In this document: positions 45,478 through 55,629 of the stretch, piece by piece
Position numbering within the stretch: position 1 is the first letter of the stretch
Layout: each line of letters begins with the position of its first letter
Origin: Multifurca ochricompacta
Taxonomy: Eukaryota > Basidiomycota > Agaricomycetes > Russulales > Russulaceae
Assembly (NCBI GenBank): GCA_022496185.1
Contig: WTXG01000225.1
Span: forward strand, 1 to 58,092
DNA length: 58,092 nucleotides
Direction of reading: 5' to 3'
The notes under the pieces: generated by a model
What the model was told of the DNA's origin: nothing
The model's database searches: none
What the model saw: the letters and a program-made list of their open reading frames with translations, nothing else
Position numbers and translations under genes: made by a program

Positions 45478-46622
45478 CGAAGTGGTGGTGTTGGTATTGG
45501 TGGTGGTGGTGGTGGTGGAAGTGAACGCTTTAGGAGTATGGTCAACGCCCAGGAAGGCGTCAAGGGCATGAATAATCGAGCTTTGCGCCGCGCTGGGTCC
45601 GGATAGTTCAGCCGGAAGGACGAGTTCAGGGTGTGAATCAAGACCTTCGAAGGTCCACTTTCTAGAGCCAGAATCTGCCCCATTAAACCAGGGACGGATC
45701 TCATGATAGAACACTTCTGGAGCGCAACCCTCACGCACGGCGAGGAGGAGTCGTGAGAGGTCATCCAAGACACGCACGAGACTGTAGAGGTATCGCGTGA
45801 TCCGGCGCGCGGCGAGGGCATCGCCAACGAACAATTCATCCATGGTCGCTCGCATAATCTCTAAGGCGTCTACACCACGGAGCTCGATTCGTGCGCTTGC
45901 CAGATAAAACTCTTCTTCATCCCGTTTACCCGTGAACAAGGTGAGACAACGCAGATTGTCGAGAGCCGGAGTGGGTTCCACTGAGGGTACTTTCAAAGCC
46001 CAGTTGTAGAGAACGTCATCCGAATAGGTTATCACAGGAGGGAGTTGTAATTGTACGCAAACTTCCAAAAGAGGTACGGTGATAGGTGCGGGGATTCGGA
46101 TCTCGGCATCAGGGGGTAGAGAGTGAATATAAAAGTGCATGATCCAGGCCAATACGTGATGAGCACGACGGAGAAACAACTCTGATTGGCGCAATTCACT
46201 TGTGGGTAACGTGGGTAACTGAAGAGAGAGAATGTGTGTGTGTGTAAATGTGTAGTCACCGTCACTCAAAAGAAAAAAAAAAAAAGCCGCTCCGAGAGAA
46301 AATTTTTAAGGGGAAGGGAAGAACGTACCTGTCGAACGCGAGCTCTCCATGATTCTGACTGGGCCTTCTCCTCACTTGTAATGTCTATTTTGCTACCGAG
46401 TTGCAACGAGTACGCCTGCGCATCGTCCAGCAACTGTTCCCAGAGCTCCCACTGAGAAAGGAGTCTAACGAGAGGTGGGTCAGGTGGCATGAATCCCGTG
46501 CGGGTATCGACATCAAAGTCATGTGCGGCGAGAGTGGTGGTGTCAACGACACCCGTAGGTGGACCAACGAGAGCATCAGGACGAGGTAGCGCAAGGAAAT
46601 GGTTAGGCGGAAGGAGAGCCAT
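44692..46622 (-). CDS. BNA2: Indoleamine 2,3-dioxygenase (IDO), with low-complexity insertions
   Basis: Two exons (46622-46329, 46218-44692) give 606 residues. Family blocks are SELRQSELFLRRAHHVLAW, VREGCAPEVFYHEIRPWFNG, AAQSSIIHALDAFLGVDH, LTRMRAYMPRHHRNFLRHL and FRDAHLRVVALYIVGPSHRA, then near the end GTGGTDLVRFLKSVRD. The His in DAHLRVV corresponds to the proximal haem ligand of the family. IDO opens the indole ring of L-tryptophan to N-formylkynurenine using haem and oxygen, the first step of the kynurenine and NAD route (yeast Bna2). Fungal IDOs are usually 400-500 residues. The excess here is simple sequence: a Ser/Thr run (about 45437-45530), a Thr run and Pro run, and a Val-Glu repeat (44913-44950). 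These appear to be surface insertions rather than breaks. Confidence 0.93.
44913..44950 (-). repeat. (TTGAGG)n coding a Val-Glu tract in IDO
   Basis: About six tandem hexamers on the minus strand encode alternating Val and Glu just before the conserved IDO C-terminal block. They are in frame with the enzyme. Confidence 0.9.
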
Positions 46623-48219
46623 TGGGGCAACAGCGGAGGAGCAAGAGCAAATTGAGTTTTTTATATAATATATATATATGTGTGTGTGTTATGTATATTT
46701 TGAAATCCAATCAAGTGGTAGTGTGAGAGAGAAAGAGAAAAGAGGAAAGATGTGAGTGAGTGCTTGAAGAAAGAAAGAAAGAAAGAAAGAAAGGATGAAT
46801 AATTGGATTACGAAGAAAAAGAAAAGTTTTGGTAAAGACTAGCTTGCCTTGATCATCATTGATTTATTGATCACAAGTCTATTTCGTCAATTCGTCATCA
46901 TGGTCATGGTCATTCGGCCTACCGGTCCATATGAGCCGAGCCGATACTAAACAAAACCCAATGGTCACGGCCCGTCCTCGGATCACCGGATCGGATGAAA
47001 ATAGAACCGAAAAATTATGAACTTGGCCGGATTAACCCGCGGCATATTCGGAATTTGCCTTGAGCAGGGGGGGGTACATCGAGTCTTAGATTCGGGCCAA
47101 GTTGCAAAGTTGTTGATGAATTAATTGAATTGAAAAGACCAGTCGATGAGCGATACTATTCGACGACCACCAGTCATCAGATATCCAAGGAGGGAGGGGG
47201 GGGACTGCTCTCAAGTTGACATGGGATGCTTAACGAAGTATGGTGGCGATAAAGGACTGACGTGGGATGGATAAAAGTCTCTGTGTGATGTGTGGATGTG
47301 GTGTATGATCATATACGCCCCCTGGGCTACCCATTATAATAATTATTGGTTTCCCAATCCTCGGCGGGGTCTAGCACGAATTGTATATAGCACCGCTAGA
47401 AGCGCTCGAGGAGGGGAGTAGTAAAAAAAAAAACCTTTTTTTTTCATTTTCAGCGGCGTTGCGATGGTGATAAGCTACGCTGAGCTAGAAAAACACACCC
47501 CCAGCAACACGAATTCTTATTATTACCCCACTCGCTTCTGCACCCCCCACAGTACACACACACGCACACACACACACATGAAAACGTAGAGTAGTGGTGA
47601 TGAGGTGATCGAGGGCCTATGAAGATGAATGAACGTCGTGAATGAATATCTTTGGTTCCTTGGTCCTATTGTCTTTTTTCATCGGTATCGGTAATCTGAA
47701 ATCATAATCCTAAACCCAAGGAAGGAAGGATCGAATATGCACAACAAAAAAACAAAAAGCAAAAAAAACAAAAAGAGGTGTCAAAGAGAGTACGGCAAGT
47801 AGAATTCACCCTCAAGCGCGGGGGTGTTCAAGTGTGTTTAATTGTCTTTTTTTTCTTACTCGGTTAATTTATCTCATTTCCTTTTTCGGTCACGAAGCCC
47901 GCTGTATAGCCCCCATCCTTTTTGTTCTTGCCATTGCTCACGCGCACGTCTAGATGTCTCATTCCTCCATGTTATTGTCTACTCACCCCATGGGAAATTA
48001 TTTTTGCGCGTGGAGGGTGGTTCCCTCCCCCCTCTCAACATTCGGCGCCTTTCACGAAACAAAAAAAAAAAAAAGAAACAAATCAAAGGAAAAGACAAAA
48101 ACAAAAAGTGAAGTGTACGGTGGTACCCCGATGACGGACTATTATCATCATCATCAACTCTTTTTGTCTTTTTGGAGCCGGGTATGTAGAGGGTTAGCGG
48201 AAGAATTCTTGGAGCTCCT
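46623..48219. other. Intergenic region between divergent IDO and MYND genes
   Basis: About 1.6 kb with no supported ORF. It contains a GAAA repeat (about 46765-46793), a TA/TG run near 46665-46690, several A/T homopolymers and an AC-rich run near 47555-47578. It should hold both promoters, but no named element can be assigned. Confidence 0.55.
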
Positions 48220-48373
48220 ATGATCCCACACAACAAAATCTACAAATCTCTCGAGAGGCGTATAAAACAACTCGAACGCAATGGCCTATACGAGTCATTA
48301 TCTACGCCTCGAGTCAACTTGCCTTTTTCTCCCTTTTTCAGAAACAACTTTGGCATTTTCACCAATCCGATAA

Positions 48374-49456
48374 TGACCACTTACTACGCCACCCCCGCCG
48401 CTGCGAACTACTACAACGCCCCGACTCACAGCCACCGGCAAAGGGGTATACGCATATGCGACACCTGTGGATCCACAGAACAACCCACAGTCAAACCATT
48501 CCGTCTTTGTGGAGGCTGCGTATGTCTCCCCCCCCATCTCCCCTATCAATATCATCCCAATCATTGGGGTGAGTTTACAAACACGGACACTGACTTTTGA
48601 TTTTCCTCTTTTTCTCTTTGACGCGATGCATCATCATGCAGATGACGACCAACTATTGCGTGAGTTATATTGAGATATAGATGAACCACGAACTTTTGCT
48701 AACTGATCCCCTTTCTTTTTTGAAAAAAAAAGTCCCCTGAATGCCAGAAAAAGCATTGGCCATCGCACAAGGCGATTTGCCAACACACCATGGCGCAAGT
48801 CGCCGCCACCAAACAACAACCAATCAACGCTGACTATCCGGATGAGAACATTGCCAAATTTTTACGACGCTTCACATCTCAGCATTCTACCCTCCTTGGT
48901 TGGGCAGGTTTTCAAGCGCTCCAACTTAAACGCGTACCCTCGAACGTGCGCCAATCGGCGCTTCTCATCGAACTTATCCCTCGTCCATCAAGCGATTCCC
49001 ATAGGCAGTACGTTCCCTCCTCCTTTCCCCCCCCCCCCCCCCTCCTCACACTCTGACTTTTCTTTCTTCCCTTCCCTAAAAGGTTCGCCATCAAGGGAAC
49101 GCACATCGTACCTCGCACATATGTCACCTCCCGCGATCCATTAGTAGCAGCGGACATTCAAAGACGTGAAGAACGTTGCAGACGGGCAGGCGGGATTGGA
49201 ACTGCCGTCGTGTTGATTCAATGTGGGGCTGTGAGTCAAGTGATGCCTGTTGAGGTGGACGCACCATCCAAGATCTCTTGGGATGAAAGAAATGATTGGG
49301 CAGAGGTACTCGCTCATTTCGTTGACTCGGGTCGAACGGACTTTAAACCGATTTCGACATCCGCACGAGGGTGAGTTTTTTTTTTTTTCTGCTGTTACTG
49401 GCTCACTTGACACTAATGATTTAATCTCCCCTCCCTACAGTGTATTCTATGGTTAA
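48374..49456 (+). CDS. MYND-type zinc finger protein
   Basis: Five exons; the second is only 18 nt (48642-48659). From the ATG at 48374 (MTTYYATPAAANYY) the protein has CDTC, then CGGC, YCSPEC and HWPSHKAIC. Joining across the 18-nt exon gives CGGCMTTNYCSPECQKKHW, a full MYND finger (CX2C..CX2C..CX3C..HX3C). MYND fingers mediate protein-protein contacts. After it come TLLGWAGFQALQL and IKGTHIVPRTYV, then VVLIQCGAVSQVMPV, and a short last exon ending GVFYG. The total is about 260 residues. An in-frame upstream start at 48220 (MIPHNKIYKSLER) would add 51 residues and cannot be excluded. This small MYND architecture without a SET domain is common in Agaricomycetes; its role is unknown. Confidence 0.85.
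48642..48659 (+). other. 18-nt exon inside the MYND finger
   Basis: Flanked by CATGCAG and GTGAGT. It encodes MTTNYC, supplying one zinc ligand between CGGC and SPEC. Both joints are in phase 0. Confidence 0.85.
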
Positions 49457-50158
49457 ACATTCCCCTCCCCCTTCCCTCACCTTTTCCACCCCCACACTGC
49501 GCGCTGCAACCCGCTGGCTTTCGGTTTTTTTATGTTGTTTTAAGCGCCCTCCTACCTCCCCTCCCCCTTTTTTTTTTTTTTTTTTTAAAATTTCCCTTAT
49601 CAAATTGACATCTATTGGGTATTCATCTCTCGGATCTTACTACTTTTCCGCGCCTCGCGATACCCCCTCTCTCTCCCCCTTCCGATGACGTTTTACTTCT
49701 CAATCAACCCCACCCGAAACCCCTCCCCGCACGCACACAAACTCACCCAGCCATATCCCTCCCCCCGTCGCCTTCTGATCTGACAATTATGCCGCGCACA
49801 CATGTACAAGCATCATCCATCGATTCGCATCTTTTTTTTTCTGTATAACGAGTCGTGTATTTCGTACGTTTGCTTTTTTTTTTTTTTCGTGCCTTTTGTT
49901 TTTTTTTTTTCTCTTTCGTTTACACAAATCGTAAGGGCATCACCATATATATAAATACATACACCCAGTTTTCCTTCGAAATGGGCATTTCCTTTTGTGG
50001 TTTTTGTTTTTTTGGTGAGAAATGCGAGTGAGAGTGAGTGAGTGAGTGATAGGGGAAAAAGCCCAGCCAGCAAGCACCATCAAGATCATAGTAGTGCAGG
50101 GGGGAACGTTTTAATTTTTTTTTTTTTTTAACAAAGATAAACCAGAGGAGAGAAAAAA
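49457..50158. other. Convergent 3' regions of MYND and HOP2
   Basis: About 0.7 kb between two convergent genes. It is rich in T and A homopolymers and CT runs, with no supported ORF, and probably holds both 3' UTRs and polyadenylation regions. Confidence 0.55.
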
Positions 50159-51419
50159 TTAACGACGCTTGGAAGAGGAAGCTTGGGCTTGCGCAAGAGC
50201 GACGACACATAATGGTCCACGTTCTACCTGAAGATGTTCTGGCGTATCATACTCTATTCCAAGATCTTCAGCCAATTCAACGGCGTCGGGTTGGGATAAC
50301 GGATCGGAAACGAGTGCCCAAAAGCTTTAAGAGAGTTCGGAAGGGTGAGGGAGAGAGGGGGGGGGGGGGAGGGGGGTTATGTTTTTGTTTTTGTTTTTTT
50401 GTGATATGTGTGTAAAAAAAAAAAAAAATACTCAACTTGTAAAAGACTTTTCTTCGACGGACCCATTCCGCGCGCCATTGTACCCATTCAGAATCTAGAG
50501 CGTCCAATTCGGAAGTTGAGAATAGAGGAGTACCTGCGCGTAGAGGTTCGAGGTGTGCGCGAAGTTTCGTGACCTTGTTTTTCGTTTCATTTCGTTTTTG
50601 TTTTTTTGGTGGGGGAGGAAGGGAAGGGGGTTGCACCAAATGCTAGTAGCTCGAAAAGAAAGTGCTCACTCACCTTAGACTCTACCTCCTCTATCTGTGC
50701 AACTAGCTCAGAGTCCGTAGGGGTGCTCTTGATCCGCGCCAGTTCTGATCCCCCCCCGTTGGGCGCGTCCAGCCAAGTCGACATAAACATCTATGCGCAT
50801 ACACACGCACACACACACCTGCCGATGCAGTTTTTATTTCTGCCGTTAGAGTCTTATTACTCTCCAGTAACGCATCTGTCTCCTCTGCGAGAACCTTGAC
50901 TTTGTTCTCAGGGAGTACATCATAGTCGCTCTGATTAGCAACGAAAAACGTCGATTTGCCTTCATTATCATATGAGCGTGTTAAAGTAAATAAATAGTGG
51001 GAAATCAGAACAATTTCAAACGAGAACGAGCGCGTAGTTTTAAAAAAAGTTTAATACTTACTGTATGTCTTTTGCGTAATTTTGCCCTTTTCGGCTAGTG
51101 CGAGGAGGATCTTCTGGGTAGCTGGTTTGGGGACTGCGCCCTTGAGGTTGGCGGAGATGTCGACGGCGCCGTAAGGGCGGTTTATCTGCGGTTTTTGAAA
51201 GAGAAGAAGTGTGAGTTGATGCGTTTTGTGTTGTGTTGAAACGGACGAACTCGCTTGACATAATCGAGTACCTTATTCTCCGCTTCGGATGCGAACGGAT
51301 GAATGTAATGAAATTAGGTCCAAGTGAGCTTAAGAGAGGGGGGAGAGGATTTAGATAGCTGAGGATGTACCATCTTGTCCTTTCAATATTTTGACTTCTG
51401 ATTTTACTTTGGATGTCAT
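50159..51419 (-). CDS. HOP2: Meiotic homologous-pairing protein Hop2 (TBPIP domain)
   Basis: Splicing by eye gives about 235 residues from MTSKVKSEVKILKGQD at 51419. The winged-helix part is VLDYVKRINRPYGAVDISAN, then LKGAVPKPATQKILLALAEK and GKITQKTYGKSTFFVANQ, which matches the N-terminal TBPIP/Hop2 domain. Next is a coiled coil (NKVKVLAEETDALLESNKTL, ELARIKSTPTDSELVAQIEE). The C-terminal part is WVQWRAEWVRRRKVFYNFWA, LVSDPLSQPDAVELAEDLGI and ends ASSSKRR. Hop2 with Mnd1 stimulates Dmc1/Rad51 strand invasion in meiosis. At least six introns are needed, one with a GT-rich donor side (GTGTGTGTGTGCG). The length is normal. The start is divergent from LEU5 with 232 bp between ATGs. Confidence 0.92.
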
Positions 51420-51651
51420 TTGTTTGTTGCAAAGACGTGAGTTGTAAAGAGTAAAAGTAAGAGTGTTTGAAAGCAAAGTAAAGCAGCGTTTGCGTTTGTT
51501 TTTGTTGTTTGGGATTGAAATCACATGATCAATAACCAAAAGGGACCCGCAACGGAACATACATAATCACACACACACACATCTATTCATTGCTTTATAC
51601 ACTTTACATCTTTCTCACTTATAACCTACTGCCTATGTGCCTTTAAATCGA

Positions 51652-52976
51652 ATGAGCTCTGATGCGTCTAAGATTAGAGCTGCGGACCAAGTGATTCGCT
51701 CCGGCATCGCAGGCGGCGTTGCTGGATGTGTCGTGTGTACAATTCACTCTACTCTCTTGCCCACAGAGGTCCATCTGACCGCACTCATCTATCCCCATTC
51801 TCAAGGCAAAGACGGTCGTTGCGCCGCTTGACCGCGTTAAGATTCTCTTTCAGGCCTCGAACCCCGAATATCAGAAATACGCAGGTGCGGATCTTCCCCC
51901 CCCCCCCTCCTCCCCCCACGCCACATTTCCAGGTTAGGTGCTCACCGTTTTACGTCTTTCCATCCCTCCCCCTACCCTCAGGCACCTGGAGTGGTGCTTT
52001 CCGCGCTGGGGCGCAGATATACAGCGACTCTGGAGTTTTGGGGCTCTTTCAAGGTCACTCGGCGACGCTTCTACGTATATTCCCTTATGCAGCCGTCAAA
52101 TTTATAGCGTATGATCAAGTGCATGACGTACGTCGCATTTCCTCAATCTTGAAAAAAAAGATCCAACCCATTTGAACGGAATTGGTAGTTGTTGATGCCA
52201 ACTCGAGCACAAGAAACGAATTTACGTCGCTTCTCAGCGGGAGCTATTTCAGGTACGTAGAAATTGTGTCTGTCCTCTCTTCATTGGGGTAATCACATAC
52301 ACACTTACACACACACACACCTCCTTCCCCTCCCACCTTCTTTTTTTTCCCTTTCTTGCTGCTGGAAGGCGCAATCTCTGTACTTTTCACATATCCTCTC
52401 GATCTGCTGCGCGTACGCATGGCTTTTAATACCATACACAGTTCTGCGTCCGGCCAACCCGTAAGACCGTCCTTCCTGCGCACAGCACGTCTCATCTACG
52501 CCGAGGGCTTGCCCACTCCGTCCGCAGCTCCGGCAACCCGGGATCTCGTTCACACCTTTCCGATCCTCAAATTTTATCGTGGCTTTTCGGTCAGTCTAGT
52601 CGGCATCGTGCCCTATGCTGGTACGGCATTCCTCACTTGGGGATACCTGCGTGCAACTCTTGTTCCTGTCCCGTCAAGGTCAAGTGGTCGACCGAAAGCG
52701 ACGCCATTAGCAGATCTAGGAATTGGTGCTCTCTCGGGCGCCCTCGCGCAGACTGTTTCTTACCCGTTCGAGGTGGTACGTCGGCGAATGCAAGTTGGTG
52801 GACTGACGGAACCTGGACGTTGGTTACGCTGGGGAGAAACTGTACGTGCGATATGGACACGTGGTGGAATGAGAGGATTCTTCGTTGGGCTCGGCATTGG
52901 CTACCTGAAAATTGTGCCTATGAATGCTGTGAGCTTTGCGGTTTGGCAAGGGATGAAGAGGTTATTAGAATTTTAG
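51652..52976 (+). CDS. LEU5: Mitochondrial carrier, Leu5 / SLC25A42-like (CoA transport group)
   Basis: The ATG at 51652 gives [18 protein letters not shown]. Splicing yields about 330 residues with three carrier repeats, each with the PX[DE]XX[KR] signature: [23 protein letters not shown] and [35 protein letters not shown] and [13 protein letters not shown] are the glycine-rich helix starts, and [20 protein letters not shown] and [18 protein letters not shown] are the second helices. The latter patterns are those of the Leu5/Graves-disease-carrier group, which moves coenzyme A or its precursor into mitochondria. Substrate is inferred from subfamily motifs and not proven. Four introns are visible, one with a C-rich stretch near 51898. 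The protein is an inner-membrane protein of normal length. Confidence 0.88.
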
Positions 52977-53040
52977 ATGTAATCCGTGGTTATTTTAATT
53001 GATGGGTTTGGGTTTCAGATCAGCGGCGGTGATATAAAAA

Positions 53041-53043
<3 letters not shown>

Positions 53044-53077
<34 letters not shown>
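53044..53077. repeat. (TG)n microsatellite
   Basis: Seventeen uninterrupted TG units just after the LEU5 stop. It creates a false Cys-Val N-terminus for the next open frame. Confidence 0.97.
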
Positions 53078-53078
<1 letters not shown>

Positions 53079-53235
53079 CACTGCTATTGTTGCCACACTG
53101 GAAACCGGTGTTGCACTGGTTCCGGCATTATATCATCATATCAATATCAAAATATTAATAGCAACAAAGGCTCTTCTTCGTAAAGGCAAGACCGCTGCTG
53201 CGGACATAATTCCATTTCTCCTCCTTTTGACCCTC

Positions 53236-54900
53236 ATGACCTCAGCTCCTCGTAGAGTGCTTGGCGAACAACAAGACCGTTTGGATGAACAATACGTTCA
53301 AGATGCCTTTCATACCTTTCTCAAATCCTCACTTTCTCAGGCAAGGGTTGAGCGCTTGTTAGACGTCGATATCCTTAGCGGTGCCGAAAGCGATTTAATG
53401 ATCACAGGTGCGTGGGGAGAGAGGGGGGGGTGTTTTTTTTTTTTTTTCTTGGCGCATGCTTGTGCAGAAGCACAACTTAGTAGAGTTCTGGAAGTTTTCT
53501 CTCATGGGACTAATGAATTCTTTCAACAAACAGGCCCGGCATTGTGTCTTTATTTCGCTGCTTTACGCTGTACGACCAACCCACCTTCGGTCCCTCTCCC
53601 GCGCAGCACAGGTACGAGCAATAGCGAAAAGTCAGCGGGTCCACGACGGGATCTCTCCCTGTCCAACTGTCCGATCCCATTCATACCATTCCTCAGACTC
53701 TGGTCCGAATGCGTACCTTCCATCCAAAAGCTCATACCAGAACGTCAACATGACCTTGCACGGATCATTTGTGGGCTTGAGCCCCTTTCCCAACCCGTCC
53801 TTCCTTTATTGGGACGTTTGGCTGCTGATTTGAGGTCGATTTCGATTGAGATTAGTCAGAGAAGGTCGTTTCAGGATCGTTATGCGAGTGATTTGCAAGC
53901 TGCTATTGATGTTGGTGGTTCACTACCTTCGGGACGTCATGGTTCGTCTTTACATGCAAAAGCGTCGTTCGTTCCCCCACCCATGTACACACCTTCCCCA
54001 CCAACGACGCCGATCTCCTCCCCAAGTGGCGGCGCCAGAGTCCCACCATCGTCTCGACGACCGTCTTCTTCACCACGTTTAGTTGTACCATCATCATCAT
54101 CATCATCATTATCATTATCATCACGCTCTCATTCTCGTTCACCATCCCCCTCCAACGGGCATCGACCAAACTTCTATTCTCCTCCTTCTCCTTTACCCTC
54201 ACCCAGTCCAACGATAGCTACACCAACGAGTCCAGCTATTGAACTCATACGCGAAACCCTCTACGCCGCACTAGCCGACGTACTCTCTCAAACCCCAAGT
54301 CTACTCCCGCTCCTCAAGCGTGACCCACCACGAGCCTATTTTGGTTCCGTAGCACTGGCCATATTGGCCGTTTCGGCTCGTACGGTTCATTCTGGTTTTA
54401 ATTCTGACCCAGGTTCAGGTTCGGGTTCGGGTTCGGGTTCGGGTTCGGGTTTGGGTTTGGATTTGGATTCGGATGGTGGTGCGATGGTGGTGGTGATCGG
54501 AGTTCGGGGCGTACCGCTGACGATAGCGGATTGTCCCGCGCCTTTACGTCCTTTGATGCGTGAATTTATCAACATCGGATGGGAGGCGGCGCGCATCGAG
54601 GAAGAGGACACGTTGGCGGCCATTCATCTCATTCAGGAGGGGAAGGAGGAGGAGATTCCGATACCGAGATTGGAACGGGCGCGACTTTTGCTCGAGCATG
54701 GGGCTGGTCATGATATCCATGCTCACGGTGACGGTGGCAGTAACGGTGGCGGACGTCGTAGCACGGAAGGTCGCGCGGTCGCATTTGCGAATCGCGTGAA
54801 TGCGCTCGCTTTGGCTATGACGCGATTACCTCAATTTAAGGAACGGCAAGGTGAAGTATTCAAGGTACTTGCTGGCGTTGGGTCTTCGTCGCCGTTTTAG
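53236..54900 (+). CDS. Unknown protein with Ser/Pro-rich centre
   Basis: The likely start is MTSAPRRVLGEQQDRLDEQY at 53236. The open frame extends upstream only through a TG repeat. One intron is needed (GTGCGT near 53408 to TGTGCAG near 53466), joining MITG to EAQLSRVLEVF in phase. The N-terminal third is helical (DAFHTFLKSSLSQARVERLL, FIPFLRLWSECVPSIQKLIP, DLARIICGLEPL). The centre is a Ser/Pro-rich disordered stretch with SSSSSS runs. The C-terminal part has AIELIRETLYAALADVL, a Gly-Ser repeat (54412-54452) and MREFINIGWEAARIEEEDTL. It looks like a conserved fungal protein of about 535 residues, but I do not recognise the family. Confidence 0.7.
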   Translation: MTSAPRRVLGEQQDRLDEQYVQDAFHTFLKSSLSQARVERLLDVDILSGAESDLMITGAWGERGGCFFFFFLAHACAEAQLSRVLEVFSHGTNEFFQQTGPALCLYFAALRCTTNPPSVPLPRSTGTSNSEKSAGPRRDLSLSNCPIPFIPFLRLWSECVPSIQKLIPERQHDLARIICGLEPLSQPVLPLLGRLAADLRSISIEISQRRSFQDRYASDLQAAIDVGGSLPSGRHGSSLHAKASFVPPPMYTPSPPTTPISSPSGGARVPPSSRRPSSSPRLVVPSSSSSSLSLSSRSHSRSPSPSNGHRPNFYSPPSPLPSPSPTIATPTSPAIELIRETLYAALADVLSQTPSLLPLLKRDPPRAYFGSVALAILAVSARTVHSGFNSDPGSGSGSGSGSGSGLGLDLDSDGGAMVVVIGVRGVPLTIADCPAPLRPLMREFINIGWEAARIEEEDTLAAIHLIQEGKEEEIPIPRLERARLLLEHGAGHDIHAHGDGGSNGGGRRSTEGRAVAFANRVNALALAMTRLPQFKERQGEVFKVLAGVGSSSPF

Positions 54901-55620
54901 AATTTACTTCAGGATCCGGAATGTTTTTCTCTCTTTAGATTAAGTTCTTTTTTTATTTATTTAAGTTTGGCACTTTGTCTTTGATGTTTTACGTTTCGTG
55001 ATGTAGTGTAGTGTTAGTGTAATATAATTTTTGGACTTTTTGGTTTCACGTTTCGGCCATCGCCACACATAACTCCCATAAACTGTAGCCTCTCATGCAA
55101 AGAAAGAAAAAAAAAACACCACCACACGTCAAAAGATTTCTATCCTGAGACTATGGGTAATGAGCAATGAACAAAACGCGTACTTGTCAAAGTCCAAAAT
55201 TGCGTGGGTGTTGGCCAGGTCAGGACGTGCGTTGTTACTGACACTTTGTGACGAGGTGTGACGTTTTGGGGGGTGATGACCCTAAAATGGAAATTATCCA
55301 TCTCGATGGCTCACCCACCACCACCACCAACCCACCAGTACCTCCTCAAGTTCATGAATCACTCTCATTCTCGTTCTTCTTACGCAATGATAATTCCTCG
55401 TGTATTCTGGCAGATTGGCGCCATTAGTGGTCCTTTCAACATCATACACCACCTGCCGCGGCCTTGCATACCTTTTAAGATAATTCGGTTCTCCTTTCCT
55501 TGCCCGGTCGTTTAAGTTCTACTGTTCCGAGTTCGAAAGATCAATATCCCTCTAGACGATCAAAAAACCACCACCAATCCTTTTCGCACCTGTATACGCC
55601 CTATACCCCCCCTCCCCCTT
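54901..55620. other. Intergenic region
   Basis: About 0.7 kb, AT-rich at the left (3' UTR of the preceding gene). No ORF with coding character is visible. The right part may contain the unread promoter or first exon of the DUF6535 relic. Confidence 0.5.
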
Positions 55621-55629
55621 GTCCTTGCT

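Noticed and set aside
45332..45571. Plus-strand frame with poly-Asp
   Set aside because: It is the complement of the in-frame Ser/Thr repeat in IDO, which has full family support on the minus strand.
53047..53235. Upstream extension of the 53.2-54.9 kb gene starting MCVCVCVC
   Set aside because: The extension is translated (TG)n and T-rich sequence. The ATG at 53236 begins normal coding composition.
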